Numbered from the stretch's first letter, positions 1 through 5,500 are shown. The stretch: DNA of 9,796 bases from CAZGYE01 sp964530165 (GCA_964530165.1 CAZGYE010000225.1:1-9796); one strand, 5' to 3'. Translations and numbers: made by a program. Notes: a model not told the origin generated them from the sequence alone.

Positions 1-166
1 CGCCAACTGCCGAAAAATAGTCCAGATGACCTGAATTACCGCGTCCTTTCTTAGCTGGCGAATGCCGTTTGCACGGTGATGACGGCGACGCCGGAATTCT
101 AGTGCGCTGGGTGGAAGACCGGTAACAATTACTACGAAAATTGGCCAATTCATCGGGTGATTGGAG
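1..166. other. non-coding left edge
   Basis: I see no convincing gene here. The one open frame that reaches in from the right on the - strand is a high-GC shadow of the oxidoreductase gene. The only structure noticed is a perfect 12-bp palindrome, AATTGGCCAATT (139-150), lying 16 bp before a TTGACA hexamer; it is a possible operator and nothing more can be said. Confidence 0.4.
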
Positions 167-200
167 TTGACAAACGCCGACGCCGCGCGCATCCTAACGT
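167..200 (+). promoter_or_regulatory. candidate promoter for the oxidoreductase leader
   Basis: A perfect -35-like TTGACA lies at 167-172. The -10 is weak: CATCCT at 190-195 gives 17-bp spacing but matches only three of six positions, and TAACGT at 195-200 is too far away. If real, the promoter would start an RNA near 200-210 that passes through the terminator hairpin at 278-317 before reaching the gene. The call rests almost entirely on the -35 match. Confidence 0.3.
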
Positions 201-277
201 GTAACATCCATTTCCTGTGTGTCGTACAGGGCCTTCATACTGCGGGCGACAAATTGTACAACCCACGGCACACTGCG

Positions 278-317
278 CTCCCATCGGGTAGCTTCGCCTG
301 ATGGGAGTGTTTTTTTT
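278..317 (+). terminator. intrinsic terminator or attenuator ahead of the oxidoreductase
   Basis: CTCCCATCGGG (278-288) pairs with CCTGATGGGAG (297-307) over 11 bp with one G-U pair and an 8-nt loop. A run of eight T residues follows at 310-317. This is a textbook Rho-independent terminator. The T run ends one base before the GAGGAG ribosome binding site (319-324), so there is no room for a separate promoter between terminator and gene. It either ends an upstream transcript or acts as an attenuator in the gene's own leader. Confidence 0.75.
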
Positions 318-329
318 CGAGGAGTTGCC

Positions 330-1436
330 ATGCCGAAGAAGTACCGAGTGGGGATCATCGGCAGCACGGGCCGGGGGAACTACGGACACGCACTGGACAC
401 CGCTTGGCTGGACCTCCCTCACATCGCGGTCGTGGCCGTCGCCGACCAGAACAAAACCGGGCTGGCGGCAGCGGCGCGCCGCGTGAAGGTCTCGCAAACC
501 TTCACCGATTACCGGAAGATGCTCGATGTCACGAAGCCCGACATCGCCGCCGTCTGCCCGCGCTGGCTCGATCAGCACCGCGACATGGCCGTCGCCGCCG
601 CCCAGCGGGGCATCCACGTTTACATGGAGAAACCGTTCTGTCGCACGCTGGCCGAAGCCGATGAAATCGTCGCCGCCTGCGAGCGCACGCACGTTAAGCT
701 GGCCATCGCTCATCCCACCCGCTACAGCCCCAAACTGAACACGGTCAAGCAGCTCATCGCCGACGGCAAAATCGGACGCGTGCTGGAATACCGCAGTCGC
801 GGAAAAGAGGACCGACGCGGTGGCGGAGAGGACCTCTGGGTGCTGGGAACGCACACGATGGACATGATCCGCGCCATCGGCGGACATCCCCAATGGTGCG
901 ACGCCACGCTGACCGAGGGCGGCAAACCGGTCGCCAGGCGACATGTCGTCGATGGGGCCGAAGGCATCGGACCGCTGGCCGGAGACGCTGTGCAGGCGAA
1001 GTTCGGCATGCCCGACGGTGGAACCGCCTATTTCGCGTCCCGCCGCAATGCTCGTGGAAACCCGTCGCGGTACGCGCTGCAGATCTTCGGGACGGCCGGC
1101 GTCATCGAGCTGCTGGAAGGACCGCTGCCGTCGCTGAAGTTTCTAGCCGATCCCGCCTGGTCGCCGGGCCGTAGCGGGGCGAAGTGGCAGAACGTCTCCT
1201 CGGCCGGCATCGACAAGCCGGAACCGCTCACCGGAAAAGAATATACCGCCCGCCACTACCAGGCGATCGTCGATTTTCTGAATGCGATCGAAGAAAACCG
1301 CCAGCCGCTCGACGGCGTTTACGAAGCCCGCGGCGTCACGGAGATGATCGTCGCCGTCTTCGAGTCGCACCGTCTCGGCGGCCCGGTCACGCTGCCCTTG
1401 AAGAATCGGCAGAATCCACTGACGATGCTGAAATGA
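330..1436 (+). CDS. Gfo/Idh/MocA family NAD(P)-dependent oxidoreductase
   Basis: Predicted 368-aa cytoplasmic dehydrogenase, probably acting on a sugar, inositol or related polyol; the substrate cannot be read from sequence. The N-terminal Rossmann fold starts at once with GIIGSTGRG (residues 8-16), a GxxGxxG-type dinucleotide loop. The family signature EKPF is at residues 100-103 with the conserved Lys101, and a GTHxxD motif at 173-178 (His175, Asp178) falls in the C-terminal catalytic domain. The start is the ATG at 330, preceded by GAGGAG with 5-nt spacing. An in-frame GTG at 219 would place the terminator inside the coding region and is rejected. There is no Tat or Sec signal, unlike many planctomycete members of this very expanded family. 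A leader terminator lies directly upstream. The repeat-flanked four-helix-bundle gene begins just after the stop, and the Tm-1-type genes follow on the same strand. Confidence 0.9.
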   Translation: MPKKYRVGIIGSTGRGNYGHALDTAWLDLPHIAVVAVADQNKTGLAAAARRVKVSQTFTDYRKMLDVTKPDIAAVCPRWLDQHRDMAVAAAQRGIHVYMEKPFCRTLAEADEIVAACERTHVKLAIAHPTRYSPKLNTVKQLIADGKIGRVLEYRSRGKEDRRGGGEDLWVLGTHTMDMIRAIGGHPQWCDATLTEGGKPVARRHVVDGAEGIGPLAGDAVQAKFGMPDGGTAYFASRRNARGNPSRYALQIFGTAGVIELLEGPLPSLKFLADPAWSPGRSGAKWQNVSSAGIDKPEPLTGKEYTARHYQAIVDFLNAIEENRQPLDGVYEARGVTEMIVAVFESHRLGGPVTLPLKNRQNPLTMLK

Positions 1437-1440
1437 CGGA

Positions 1441-1476
1441 AGAGGCACAAAGGAGCAAAGGCACAGAGGCACAAAG
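1441..1476 (+). repeat. short direct repeats AGAGGCACAAAG, left flank of the four-helix gene
   Basis: AGAGGCACAAAG occurs at 1441-1452 and again, identically, at 1465-1476, with the related GAGCAAAGGCACA between them. The array starts five bases after the oxidoreductase stop codon. Its reverse complement, CTTTGTGCCTCT, differs by one base from the unit repeated on the other side of the four-helix gene (1905-1948). The two arrays therefore bracket that gene in inverted orientation. Confidence 0.75.
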
Positions 1477-1497
1477 TGTGATGTGCTGCACACTTTG
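1472..1497 (+). repeat. perfect 9-bp inverted repeat (hairpin)
   Basis: CAAAGTGTG (1472-1480) and CACACTTTG (1489-1497) are exact reverse complements separated by an 8-nt loop. The left arm overlaps the last copy of the flanking direct repeat. No T run follows, so it is not a standard terminator. It could be a structured end of the inserted module, a weak terminator for the oxidoreductase mRNA, or a leader hairpin for the four-helix gene. Confidence 0.55.
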
Positions 1498-1519
1498 AGG
1501 CGGAACTGCACCGAGTGCG

Positions 1520-1885
1520 ATGTCCGAAATCAAATCCTACCGTGATCTGTTGGTCTGGCAGAAGTCCATGCACTTGGTGACCGACGTCCATCGAGTCACC
1601 TGCTCGTTCCCAAAGGAAGAACAATATGGGCTCACGTCGCAGATTCGTCGTTGCGCGGTTTCGATTCCGAGCAACATTGCAGAAGGTTATGGTCGACGGA
1701 CAACGAACGACTATCTGCGTTTCCTCTGCATTGCCACCGGCTCGCTGTTTGAATTGCAGACCCAACTGGAAATCGGCAACAATCTGGAATTCCTGAAAGT
1801 CTCTGATTACGAATGCCTGTATGAGCTCAGTCGTGAGATGGAACGAATGCTGAGCAGTCTGATGAGAAGGTTAAGGGAAAAATGA
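1520..1885 (+). CDS. four-helix-bundle protein, S23/23S rRNA intervening-sequence family
   Basis: Small 121-aa cytoplasmic protein. It shows the family pattern: an opening SYRDLLVWQKSMHLV helix (about residues 6-20), then LTSQIRRCAVSIPSNIAEGYGR (about 38-60), a third helix with DYLRFLCIATGSLFELQTQL, and a C-terminal helix ending in basic residues. The family was first noted inside 23S rRNA intervening sequences and is structurally related to the Avd protein of diversity-generating retroelements; most members are free-standing and of unknown role. No reverse transcriptase, variable repeat or rRNA is present, so neither of those contexts applies. The ATG at 1520 fits the family start, but no clear Shine-Dalgarno precedes it. 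Its base composition is visibly AT-richer than the genes on either side, and it is flanked by inverted arrays of short repeats, which suggests recent arrival as a cassette. Confidence 0.88.
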   Translation: MSEIKSYRDLLVWQKSMHLVTDVHRVTCSFPKEEQYGLTSQIRRCAVSIPSNIAEGYGRRTTNDYLRFLCIATGSLFELQTQLEIGNNLEFLKVSDYECLYELSREMERMLSSLMRRLREK

Positions 1886-1904
1886 GTCGTCGGCCTTTTC
1901 GTAT

Positions 1905-1948
1905 CTTTGTCCCTCTACCCCTTTGTCCCTCTACCCCTTTGTCCCTTT
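1905..1948 (+). repeat. 16-bp tandem repeat, right flank of the four-helix gene
   Basis: CTTTGTCCCTCTACCC occurs at 1905-1920 and is repeated exactly at 1921-1936, with a third partial copy, CTTTGTCCCTTT, at 1937-1948. The array ends 14 bases before the Tm-1-like start codon and fills most of the gap. CTTTGTCCCTCT matches the reverse complement of the left-flank unit at 11 of 12 positions. Three copies without unique spacers are not a CRISPR array. Confidence 0.8.
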
Positions 1949-1962
1949 GATCCTCTCTTCCC

Positions 1963-3174
1963 ATGAGCGTCTTCCTCATCGCGACCTGCGACACCAAGGG
2001 ACAAGAAGCCGCGTTTGTGCGTAATCTGCTGATCGGGTACGGCGTGGATGTGCGGACGGTCGATGCCGGCTGTCTGGGTGAACCGTCCGTTGCAGCCGAC
2101 GTCACGCCCGAAGAGGTGTTCGAGGCGGCAGGCGCCACGCTGGCCAAGCTGCGGGAGCTCGGCGACCGCGGCGAAGCGGTCACCCAGGCGGCCACAGGCG
2201 TCACCAGTCTGATCAACCGGCTGCACGCTGAGGGCAAAGTGGACGGGGTCCTGGGTCTGGGCGGCTCGGCCGGGACGACCATCGGCACCTCGGCCATGCG
2301 GTCCCTGCCGCTCGGGGTGCCCAAGGTGATGGTCAGCACGCTCGCCTCGGGGCAGATGCGGCCTTACGTCGGCGGCAAAGATATTCTGATGCTCAATTCG
2401 GTGGTCGACATCGCCGGCATCAATTGCATCAGCCGGACCGTGCTCGGGGCGGCAGCCCGCGCGATGGCCGGCATGGTCACGCTTGCGTCGCAGCAGCCCG
2501 CAGAGACAGTAGAGGGAAAACCGCTGGTCGCCGCCACGATGTTCGGCGTGACAACCCCCTGCGTGCTGCATGCGCAGAAAATTCTCGAAAAGGCGGGCTA
2601 CGAGGTCCTTGTATTTCACGCGACCGGCAACGGAGGCGAGGCGATGGAAGGCTTGATTGCCGACGGGCTGATTGCCGGCGTCTTGGACATCACCACCACC
2701 GAGCTGGCTGACGAGCTGGTCGGCGGTGTCCTGTCGGCCGGTCCAGCGCGTCTGACGGCGGCCGGCGAGCGGGGTGTCCCGCAGGTCATCTCGGTTGGAG
2801 CGACCGACATGGTCAACTTTGGCCCGCCCGAAACCGTGCCGGAAAAGTTCCAAGACCGCCACTTCTACCACCACAACCCGACCGTCACACTGATGCGCAC
2901 CACCATCGACGAGAACCGCCGGCTCGGCGAGGAGATCGCCCGCAAAGCGGCCGCCGCAATCGGACCGACGGCCATTCTGCTGCCGCTCGGGGGCGTCTCA
3001 ACCATCGACCGCGACGGGCAACCGTTCGACGATCCGGCAGTGCGTGAGGCGCTCTACAACAGCATCCGTGAACACCGGGGCGAGACCGAACTGATCGAGT
3101 CGGACCATCACATCAACGACCCCGAGTTCGCCGAGCTGGCGGCCTGGAGATTGATTGATATGATGGAGGCGTGA
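1963..3174 (+). CDS. Tm-1-like ATP-binding (UPF0261) protein
   Basis: Predicted 403-aa cytoplasmic protein of the UPF0261/Tm-1-like family, homologous to the N-terminal half of tomato Tm-1, which inhibits replication of tomato mosaic virus. The bacterial function is not established. Visible family features are the opening IATCDTKGQEAAF (residues 6-18), the glycine-rich loop GLGGSAGTT (98-106) expected to contact nucleotide, and the conserved stretches TLASGQMRPYVGGKDI, SVVDIAGIN, GNGGEAMEGLIADG and PLGGVSTIDRDGQPFDD near the C-terminus. It looks full length. The ATG at 1963 matches the family start, but the region before it is the pyrimidine-rich repeat array and offers no Shine-Dalgarno. The partner TIM-barrel gene, normally next door or fused, lies at 3727-4557, separated by a toxin-antitoxin pair. 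Confidence 0.9.
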   Translation: MSVFLIATCDTKGQEAAFVRNLLIGYGVDVRTVDAGCLGEPSVAADVTPEEVFEAAGATLAKLRELGDRGEAVTQAATGVTSLINRLHAEGKVDGVLGLGGSAGTTIGTSAMRSLPLGVPKVMVSTLASGQMRPYVGGKDILMLNSVVDIAGINCISRTVLGAAARAMAGMVTLASQQPAETVEGKPLVAATMFGVTTPCVLHAQKILEKAGYEVLVFHATGNGGEAMEGLIADGLIAGVLDITTTELADELVGGVLSAGPARLTAAGERGVPQVISVGATDMVNFGPPETVPEKFQDRHFYHHNPTVTLMRTTIDENRRLGEEIARKAAAAIGPTAILLPLGGVSTIDRDGQPFDDPAVREALYNSIREHRGETELIESDHHINDPEFAELAAWRLIDMMEA

Positions 3175-3191
3175 TCCAATAAATCGAAAAT

Positions 3192-3208
3192 TCTCGAAGA
3201 ACACGAGA
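3192..3208 (+). promoter_or_regulatory. small dyad before the antitoxin, candidate operator
   Basis: TCTCG (3192-3196) and CGAGA (3204-3208) form a 5-bp dyad with a 7-nt spacer, ending 7 bases before the antitoxin start. Type II antitoxins usually bind dyads at this position to repress their own operon, so this is a reasonable operator candidate. The arms are short and could arise by chance. Confidence 0.25.
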
Positions 3209-3215
3209 TACAATT

Positions 3216-3404
3216 ATGAGCACTGCAAAAGAAGAAGTTCGGGAGATTCTCGACCGTCTACCTGATGATGCGACGCTCGAAGATATTCAGTACCAACTCT
3301 ACGTGCGTCAGAAGGTAGAACGTGGTCTGCGGGATGAATCTGAGGGACGGGTCATTTCACATGAACAATTGAAGCAGCGCATGACCAAATGCCTCAAGCC
3401 ATAG
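3216..3404 (+). CDS. small antitoxin-like protein paired with a ParE-type toxin
   Basis: A 62-aa, charged, helix-rich protein. Its core LPDDATLEDIQYQLYVRQKVERGL (about residues 15-38), followed by a short linker and ISHEQLKQRM, is a pattern I recognise from small antitoxins that precede RelE/ParE toxins in planctomycetes and cyanobacteria. No DNA-binding fold can be proven by eye. It is encoded directly before the toxin, overlapping it by 16 bases, which is the classical antitoxin-first order with translational coupling. The predicted role is to bind and neutralise the toxin and, with it, repress the operon. The gene and the 41-bp gap before it are AT-richer than the flanking metabolic genes. 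The start ATG has only a weak GAGA upstream. Confidence 0.75.
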   Translation: MSTAKEEVREILDRLPDDATLEDIQYQLYVRQKVERGLRDESEGRVISHEQLKQRMTKCLKP

Positions 3405-3730
3405 AATGGACCGAGGCAGCTTCACGCGACCTCGAAGGGGTTGCCGAATACATTGCCAGAGATTCTGCAGCGTATTCTACTGCATTCGTTGAGCGCGTCA
3501 TCCATGCGATCGAGTCTGTCGTTCAATGGCCGGAAAGTGCGTCAACTGTCCCGGAATTCGAGGACCCGGCGATTCGAGAGACCTTTGTGAACCGATACCG
3601 GATGATTTTTCGGGTTCGTGACAGCGGCATATTGGTCCTTGCCATCGTCCATGGTGCTCGTCATCTTCCGAGCTTCTGGGATCAAACTGGCCACGATCCT
3701 GGAAACCGACCAAAGGACGTAAGCCCATGA
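3389..3730 (+). CDS. RelE/ParE family toxin
   Basis: A 113-aa type II toxin-antitoxin toxin. Family features are the opening IEWTEAASRDLEGVAEYIARDS (residues 5-26), the central WPESASTVPEF (47-57), and the strand pair RETFVNRYRMIFRV (63-76) followed by ILVLAIVHGAR (81-91). ParE members poison gyrase and RelE members cut ribosome-bound mRNA; the ParE-like look is a resemblance only, and the target cannot be assigned here. The glycine-arginine usually found before VPEF is replaced by Ala-Ser-Thr. The last 16 residues, after FW at 96-97, extend past the usual end of the fold and are encoded by DNA that also carries the next gene's ribosome binding site. The stop TGA overlaps the following ATG as ATGA, coupling the toxin to a metabolic gene. 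Confidence 0.88.
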   Translation: MPQAIEWTEAASRDLEGVAEYIARDSAAYSTAFVERVIHAIESVVQWPESASTVPEFEDPAIRETFVNRYRMIFRVRDSGILVLAIVHGARHLPSFWDQTGHDPGNRPKDVSP

Positions 3731-4557
3731 GCCTATTCCAACGTGAAGACATTCTGGACCGTTTGCGGACCAAGGTGGCTGATGGGAAACCGATCGTTGG
3801 CGGCGGGGCGGGGACCGGCATCAGTGCCAAGCTGGAAGAGGCCGGCGGGATCGATTTGATCGTGATTTACAACTCCGGCCGCTTCCGCATGGCCGGACGC
3901 GGGTCGCTGGCCGGCATGATGCCCTACGGCGACGCGAACGGCATCGTGATGGAAATGGCCCGCGAAGTCCTGCCGGTCGCCCGCCACACGCCCGTGCTGG
4001 CTGGCGTCTGCGGGACCGATCCGTTTCGGGTGATGCCGTTGTTCCTGCGCGAGGTGCAGGCGGCCGGGTTTTCTGGCGTGCAGAACTTTCCGACCGTGGG
4101 GCTGATCGACGGGACGTATCGCACCGGGCTGGAAGAGACCGGCATGGGATTCTCCCTGGAGGTCGACATGATCCGCCAGGCCGCCGAGCTGGGATTGCTG
4201 ACGACGCCCTACGCCTTCAACCCCGATGAAGCCCGCGCCATGGCCGAAGCCGGTACCGACATCCTCATCCCGCACATGGGACTGACGACGAAAGGCTCGA
4301 TCGGCGCCGAGACCGCCGTCACGCTCCAAGACGCCGCCGTTCGCGTGCAGGCCATACACGATGCCGCCAAACAGGTGAATCCCGAGATCCTCGTCCTCTG
4401 TCACGGCGGCCCGATCGCCGACCCGCAAGACGCGCAGTACATCCTCGATCACACCGAAGGCGTCGTCGGCTTCTACGGCGCCAGCAGCATGGAACGCCTC
4501 CCGGTCGAGCCGGCCATCACCAACCGCATCCGCGAGTTCTGCCGGCTGCGGATTTGA
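3727..4557 (+). CDS. phosphoenolpyruvate hydrolase-like TIM-barrel protein (Tm-1 C-terminal-half homologue)
   Basis: Predicted 276-aa cytoplasmic TIM-barrel protein of the PEP-hydrolase-like family, also called TIM-barrel signal transduction protein. It corresponds to the C-terminal half of plant Tm-1. Visible features are VGGGAGTGISAK (residues 24-35), IDLIVIYNSGRFRMAGRGSLAG, the strand VLAGVCGTDPF, GVQNFPTVGLIDG, and a late phosphate-binding-like CHGGPIADP followed by GFYGASSMERLP. The substrate and reaction of this family are not established. AAGGA at 3713-3717, 9 nt before the ATG and inside the toxin's 3' end, supports this start, and the ATGA overlap implies coupled translation. A compact hairpin follows at 4604-4623. 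It is the natural partner of the Tm-1-like gene at 1963-3174. Confidence 0.88.
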   Translation: MSLFQREDILDRLRTKVADGKPIVGGGAGTGISAKLEEAGGIDLIVIYNSGRFRMAGRGSLAGMMPYGDANGIVMEMAREVLPVARHTPVLAGVCGTDPFRVMPLFLREVQAAGFSGVQNFPTVGLIDGTYRTGLEETGMGFSLEVDMIRQAAELGLLTTPYAFNPDEARAMAEAGTDILIPHMGLTTKGSIGAETAVTLQDAAVRVQAIHDAAKQVNPEILVLCHGGPIADPQDAQYILDHTEGVVGFYGASSMERLPVEPAITNRIREFCRLRI

Positions 4558-4603
4558 GTAACATCTGGTGAGCCAGAGGTGTCAATCCCTGAGTTCTCAG
4601 AAC

Positions 4604-4637
4604 CGGCCGGTTCACACCGGCCGCTCGCCCTGCTCTT
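4604..4637 (+). terminator. candidate terminator after the Tm-1-type operon
   Basis: CGGCCGGT (4604-4611) pairs with ACCGGCCG (4616-4623) as an 8-bp stem with a 4-nt loop, followed 12 bases later by a short pyrimidine-rich CTCTTTT. It lies 46 bp after the TIM-barrel stop codon. The stem is strong but the T run is short and displaced, so efficiency is uncertain. A weaker hairpin (TCTGG, loop, CCAGA at 4564-4577) sits nearer the stop. Confidence 0.5.
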
Positions 4638-4718
4638 TTGTCAGTCGAGGACAGGCTGTTGCACGGGTTCGGGTGCAGTGGAACGCTTTCGGGTGGTATG
4701 ATGCCCACCGAGAGCACG

Positions 4719-4918
4719 TCACTTTTCGCCGCCGGTGATCATCCGGTTCTCTGCGCCTGGAACGGAGACATTTCTGATGGAACCCGGTTTTCCACCTGAT
4801 GCCCCCTGCTGGACTGCCGGCATCAGCAAGGCCACCAGAATGCCGATGATGGCGATCACGACAAGCAGCTCGACCAGCGTAAAACCTCTGACACGGCGCG
4901 AACAACCTCCCGGCCATC
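4719..4918 (-). pseudogene. frameshifted remnant of a prepilin-like N-terminus (DUF1559 type)
   Basis: Reading leftwards on the - strand, codons from 4898 encode RRVRGFTLVELLVVIAII and then GILVALLMPAVQQ, ending at 4806. This is the type IV prepilin cleavage/methylation signal: Gly-Phe cleavage site, Glu at +5 and a hydrophobic helix, as found at the N-terminus of the abundant planctomycete DUF1559 proteins. After PAVQQ the usual REAAR-type continuation is absent in all three frames, and the frame stops at 4719. No start codon lies close upstream in this frame. The nearest sensible ATG (4918) is offset by one base: 19 nt, not a multiple of three, separate it from the basic residues. I read this as a truncated, frameshifted fragment. 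A short functional membrane peptide translated from another start cannot be fully excluded. Confidence 0.65.
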
Positions 4919-4934
4919 GTCTCTGAGAGCGTGT

Positions 4935-5167
4935 TTGAAAAGCCCCGGCAGAGGCGGAAGGAGATAGCCCAGGGCGGGAGCCTTGGGTCTGTGGGGCACC
5001 CATCGGTATCGCCCCAGCGGGGCGGTAGAACGCTGTTGCGACGAATAGCCCAAAGGGTTCTATCGCCTCGCTGGGGCTCGGGCAGAATGGACTCGATCCC
5101 GGTCCCCAAAGCTCACGCTCTGGGCTACCATTTGACGTCCCTCCGGGACTGAGAAGAGGCTTTCCAA
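4935..5167. repeat. nested inverted-repeat element, about 235 bp
   Basis: Three pairs of inverted arms nest inside each other. The ends are TTGAAAAGCC (4935-4944) and GGCTTTCCAA (5158-5167), matching at 9 of 10. The middle arms 4963-4986 and 5106-5129 match at 20 of 24 and share TAGCCCAG. The inner arms 5011-5033 and 5055-5077 match at 20 of 23 and share GCCCCAGCG and TAGAAC. The central loop is about 21 nt. Open frames across it on both strands translate to low-complexity Pro/Ser/Arg-rich sequence without a recognisable domain, so I do not call a gene. It resembles a MITE-like or REP-like dispersed element and could fold into a large cruciform or RNA hairpin. No transposase is present. The prepilin remnant lies immediately to its left. 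Confidence 0.65.
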
Positions 5168-5403
5168 TCGCGTTTTTAGGCATCGCGGGCAGCGGATCGG
5201 ATGAGCCGCCGGCCGCTAAAGAACGACCAGTTTCGCAACGAAAATACCGTTAAATTTTCGAACGGACACGGGGCCGCGTCACTTCCGGGCTGCGTCCTTC
5301 GCCTCGTCGTGCTGATAAACGGATGCCTCCCACCAAATGGGCGATTGCCGATAGCCAAACTAGCCGCTTGTTATGAATCCTTGAAACCATGCGCGGCACG
5401 TTC
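5168..5403. other. non-coding stretch before the secreted-protein promoter
   Basis: No gene is supported here. An in-frame extension of the secreted-protein gene upstream to 5201 exists, but it lacks a ribosome binding site, crosses the promoter candidate and would bury the signal peptide about 100 residues inside the protein. No repeat, RNA gene or terminator was recognised. Confidence 0.5.
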
Positions 5404-5412
5404 TGGTATAGT
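5381..5412 (+). promoter_or_regulatory. extended -10 promoter for the secreted-protein gene
   Basis: TGGTATAGT at 5404-5412 is an extended -10 element (TG, one base, then a hexamer matching TATAAT at five of six positions). TTGAAA at 5381-5386 could serve as a -35 but with a long 20-bp spacer; extended -10 promoters tolerate a poor -35. The predicted start near 5419 gives a leader of about 80 nt to the GTG at 5501. Confidence 0.5.
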
Positions 5413-5500
5413 CTCGTGTCAATGGACTGCCGGAACGAGCGGCTCTTGTGTTGTCGACTCTGAGAGAGCAGTCCAACAATCGCCGTTGAAGGAGTTTCCC

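Noticed and set aside
219..329. GTG-initiated N-terminal extension of the oxidoreductase
   Set aside because: It would translate through the terminator hairpin and place 37 unrelated residues before the Rossmann fold. The ATG at 330 has a good ribosome binding site.
150..944. Long - strand frame opposite the oxidoreductase gene
   Set aside because: It has no domain, has Arg/Gly/Asp-rich high-GC shadow composition, and lies antisense to a well-supported family member.
1520..1885. S23-type protein as the Avd component of a diversity-generating retroelement
   Set aside because: No reverse transcriptase, template repeat or variable repeat is in the window.
1905..1948. Tandem CTTTGTCCC array as a CRISPR fragment
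   Set aside because: The units are directly abutting without spacers, and no cas gene is present.
1915..2874. Long - strand frame opposite the Tm-1-like gene
   Set aside because: It is a shadow of a conserved gene. Its start or end runs through the low-complexity repeat array and it shows no recognisable motif.
3733..4452. Long - strand frame opposite the TIM-barrel gene
   Set aside because: It is His/Gly/Asp-rich, motif-free and entirely antisense to a conserved gene.
4935..5167. Open frames across the nested repeat as genes
   Set aside because: Frames are open on both strands because the DNA is palindromic. The products are low-complexity and lack a ribosome binding site or domain.
5201..5500. 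100-residue N-terminal extension of the secreted protein
   Set aside because: It would bury the signal peptide and overlap the extended -10 promoter. AAGGAG supports the GTG at 5501.
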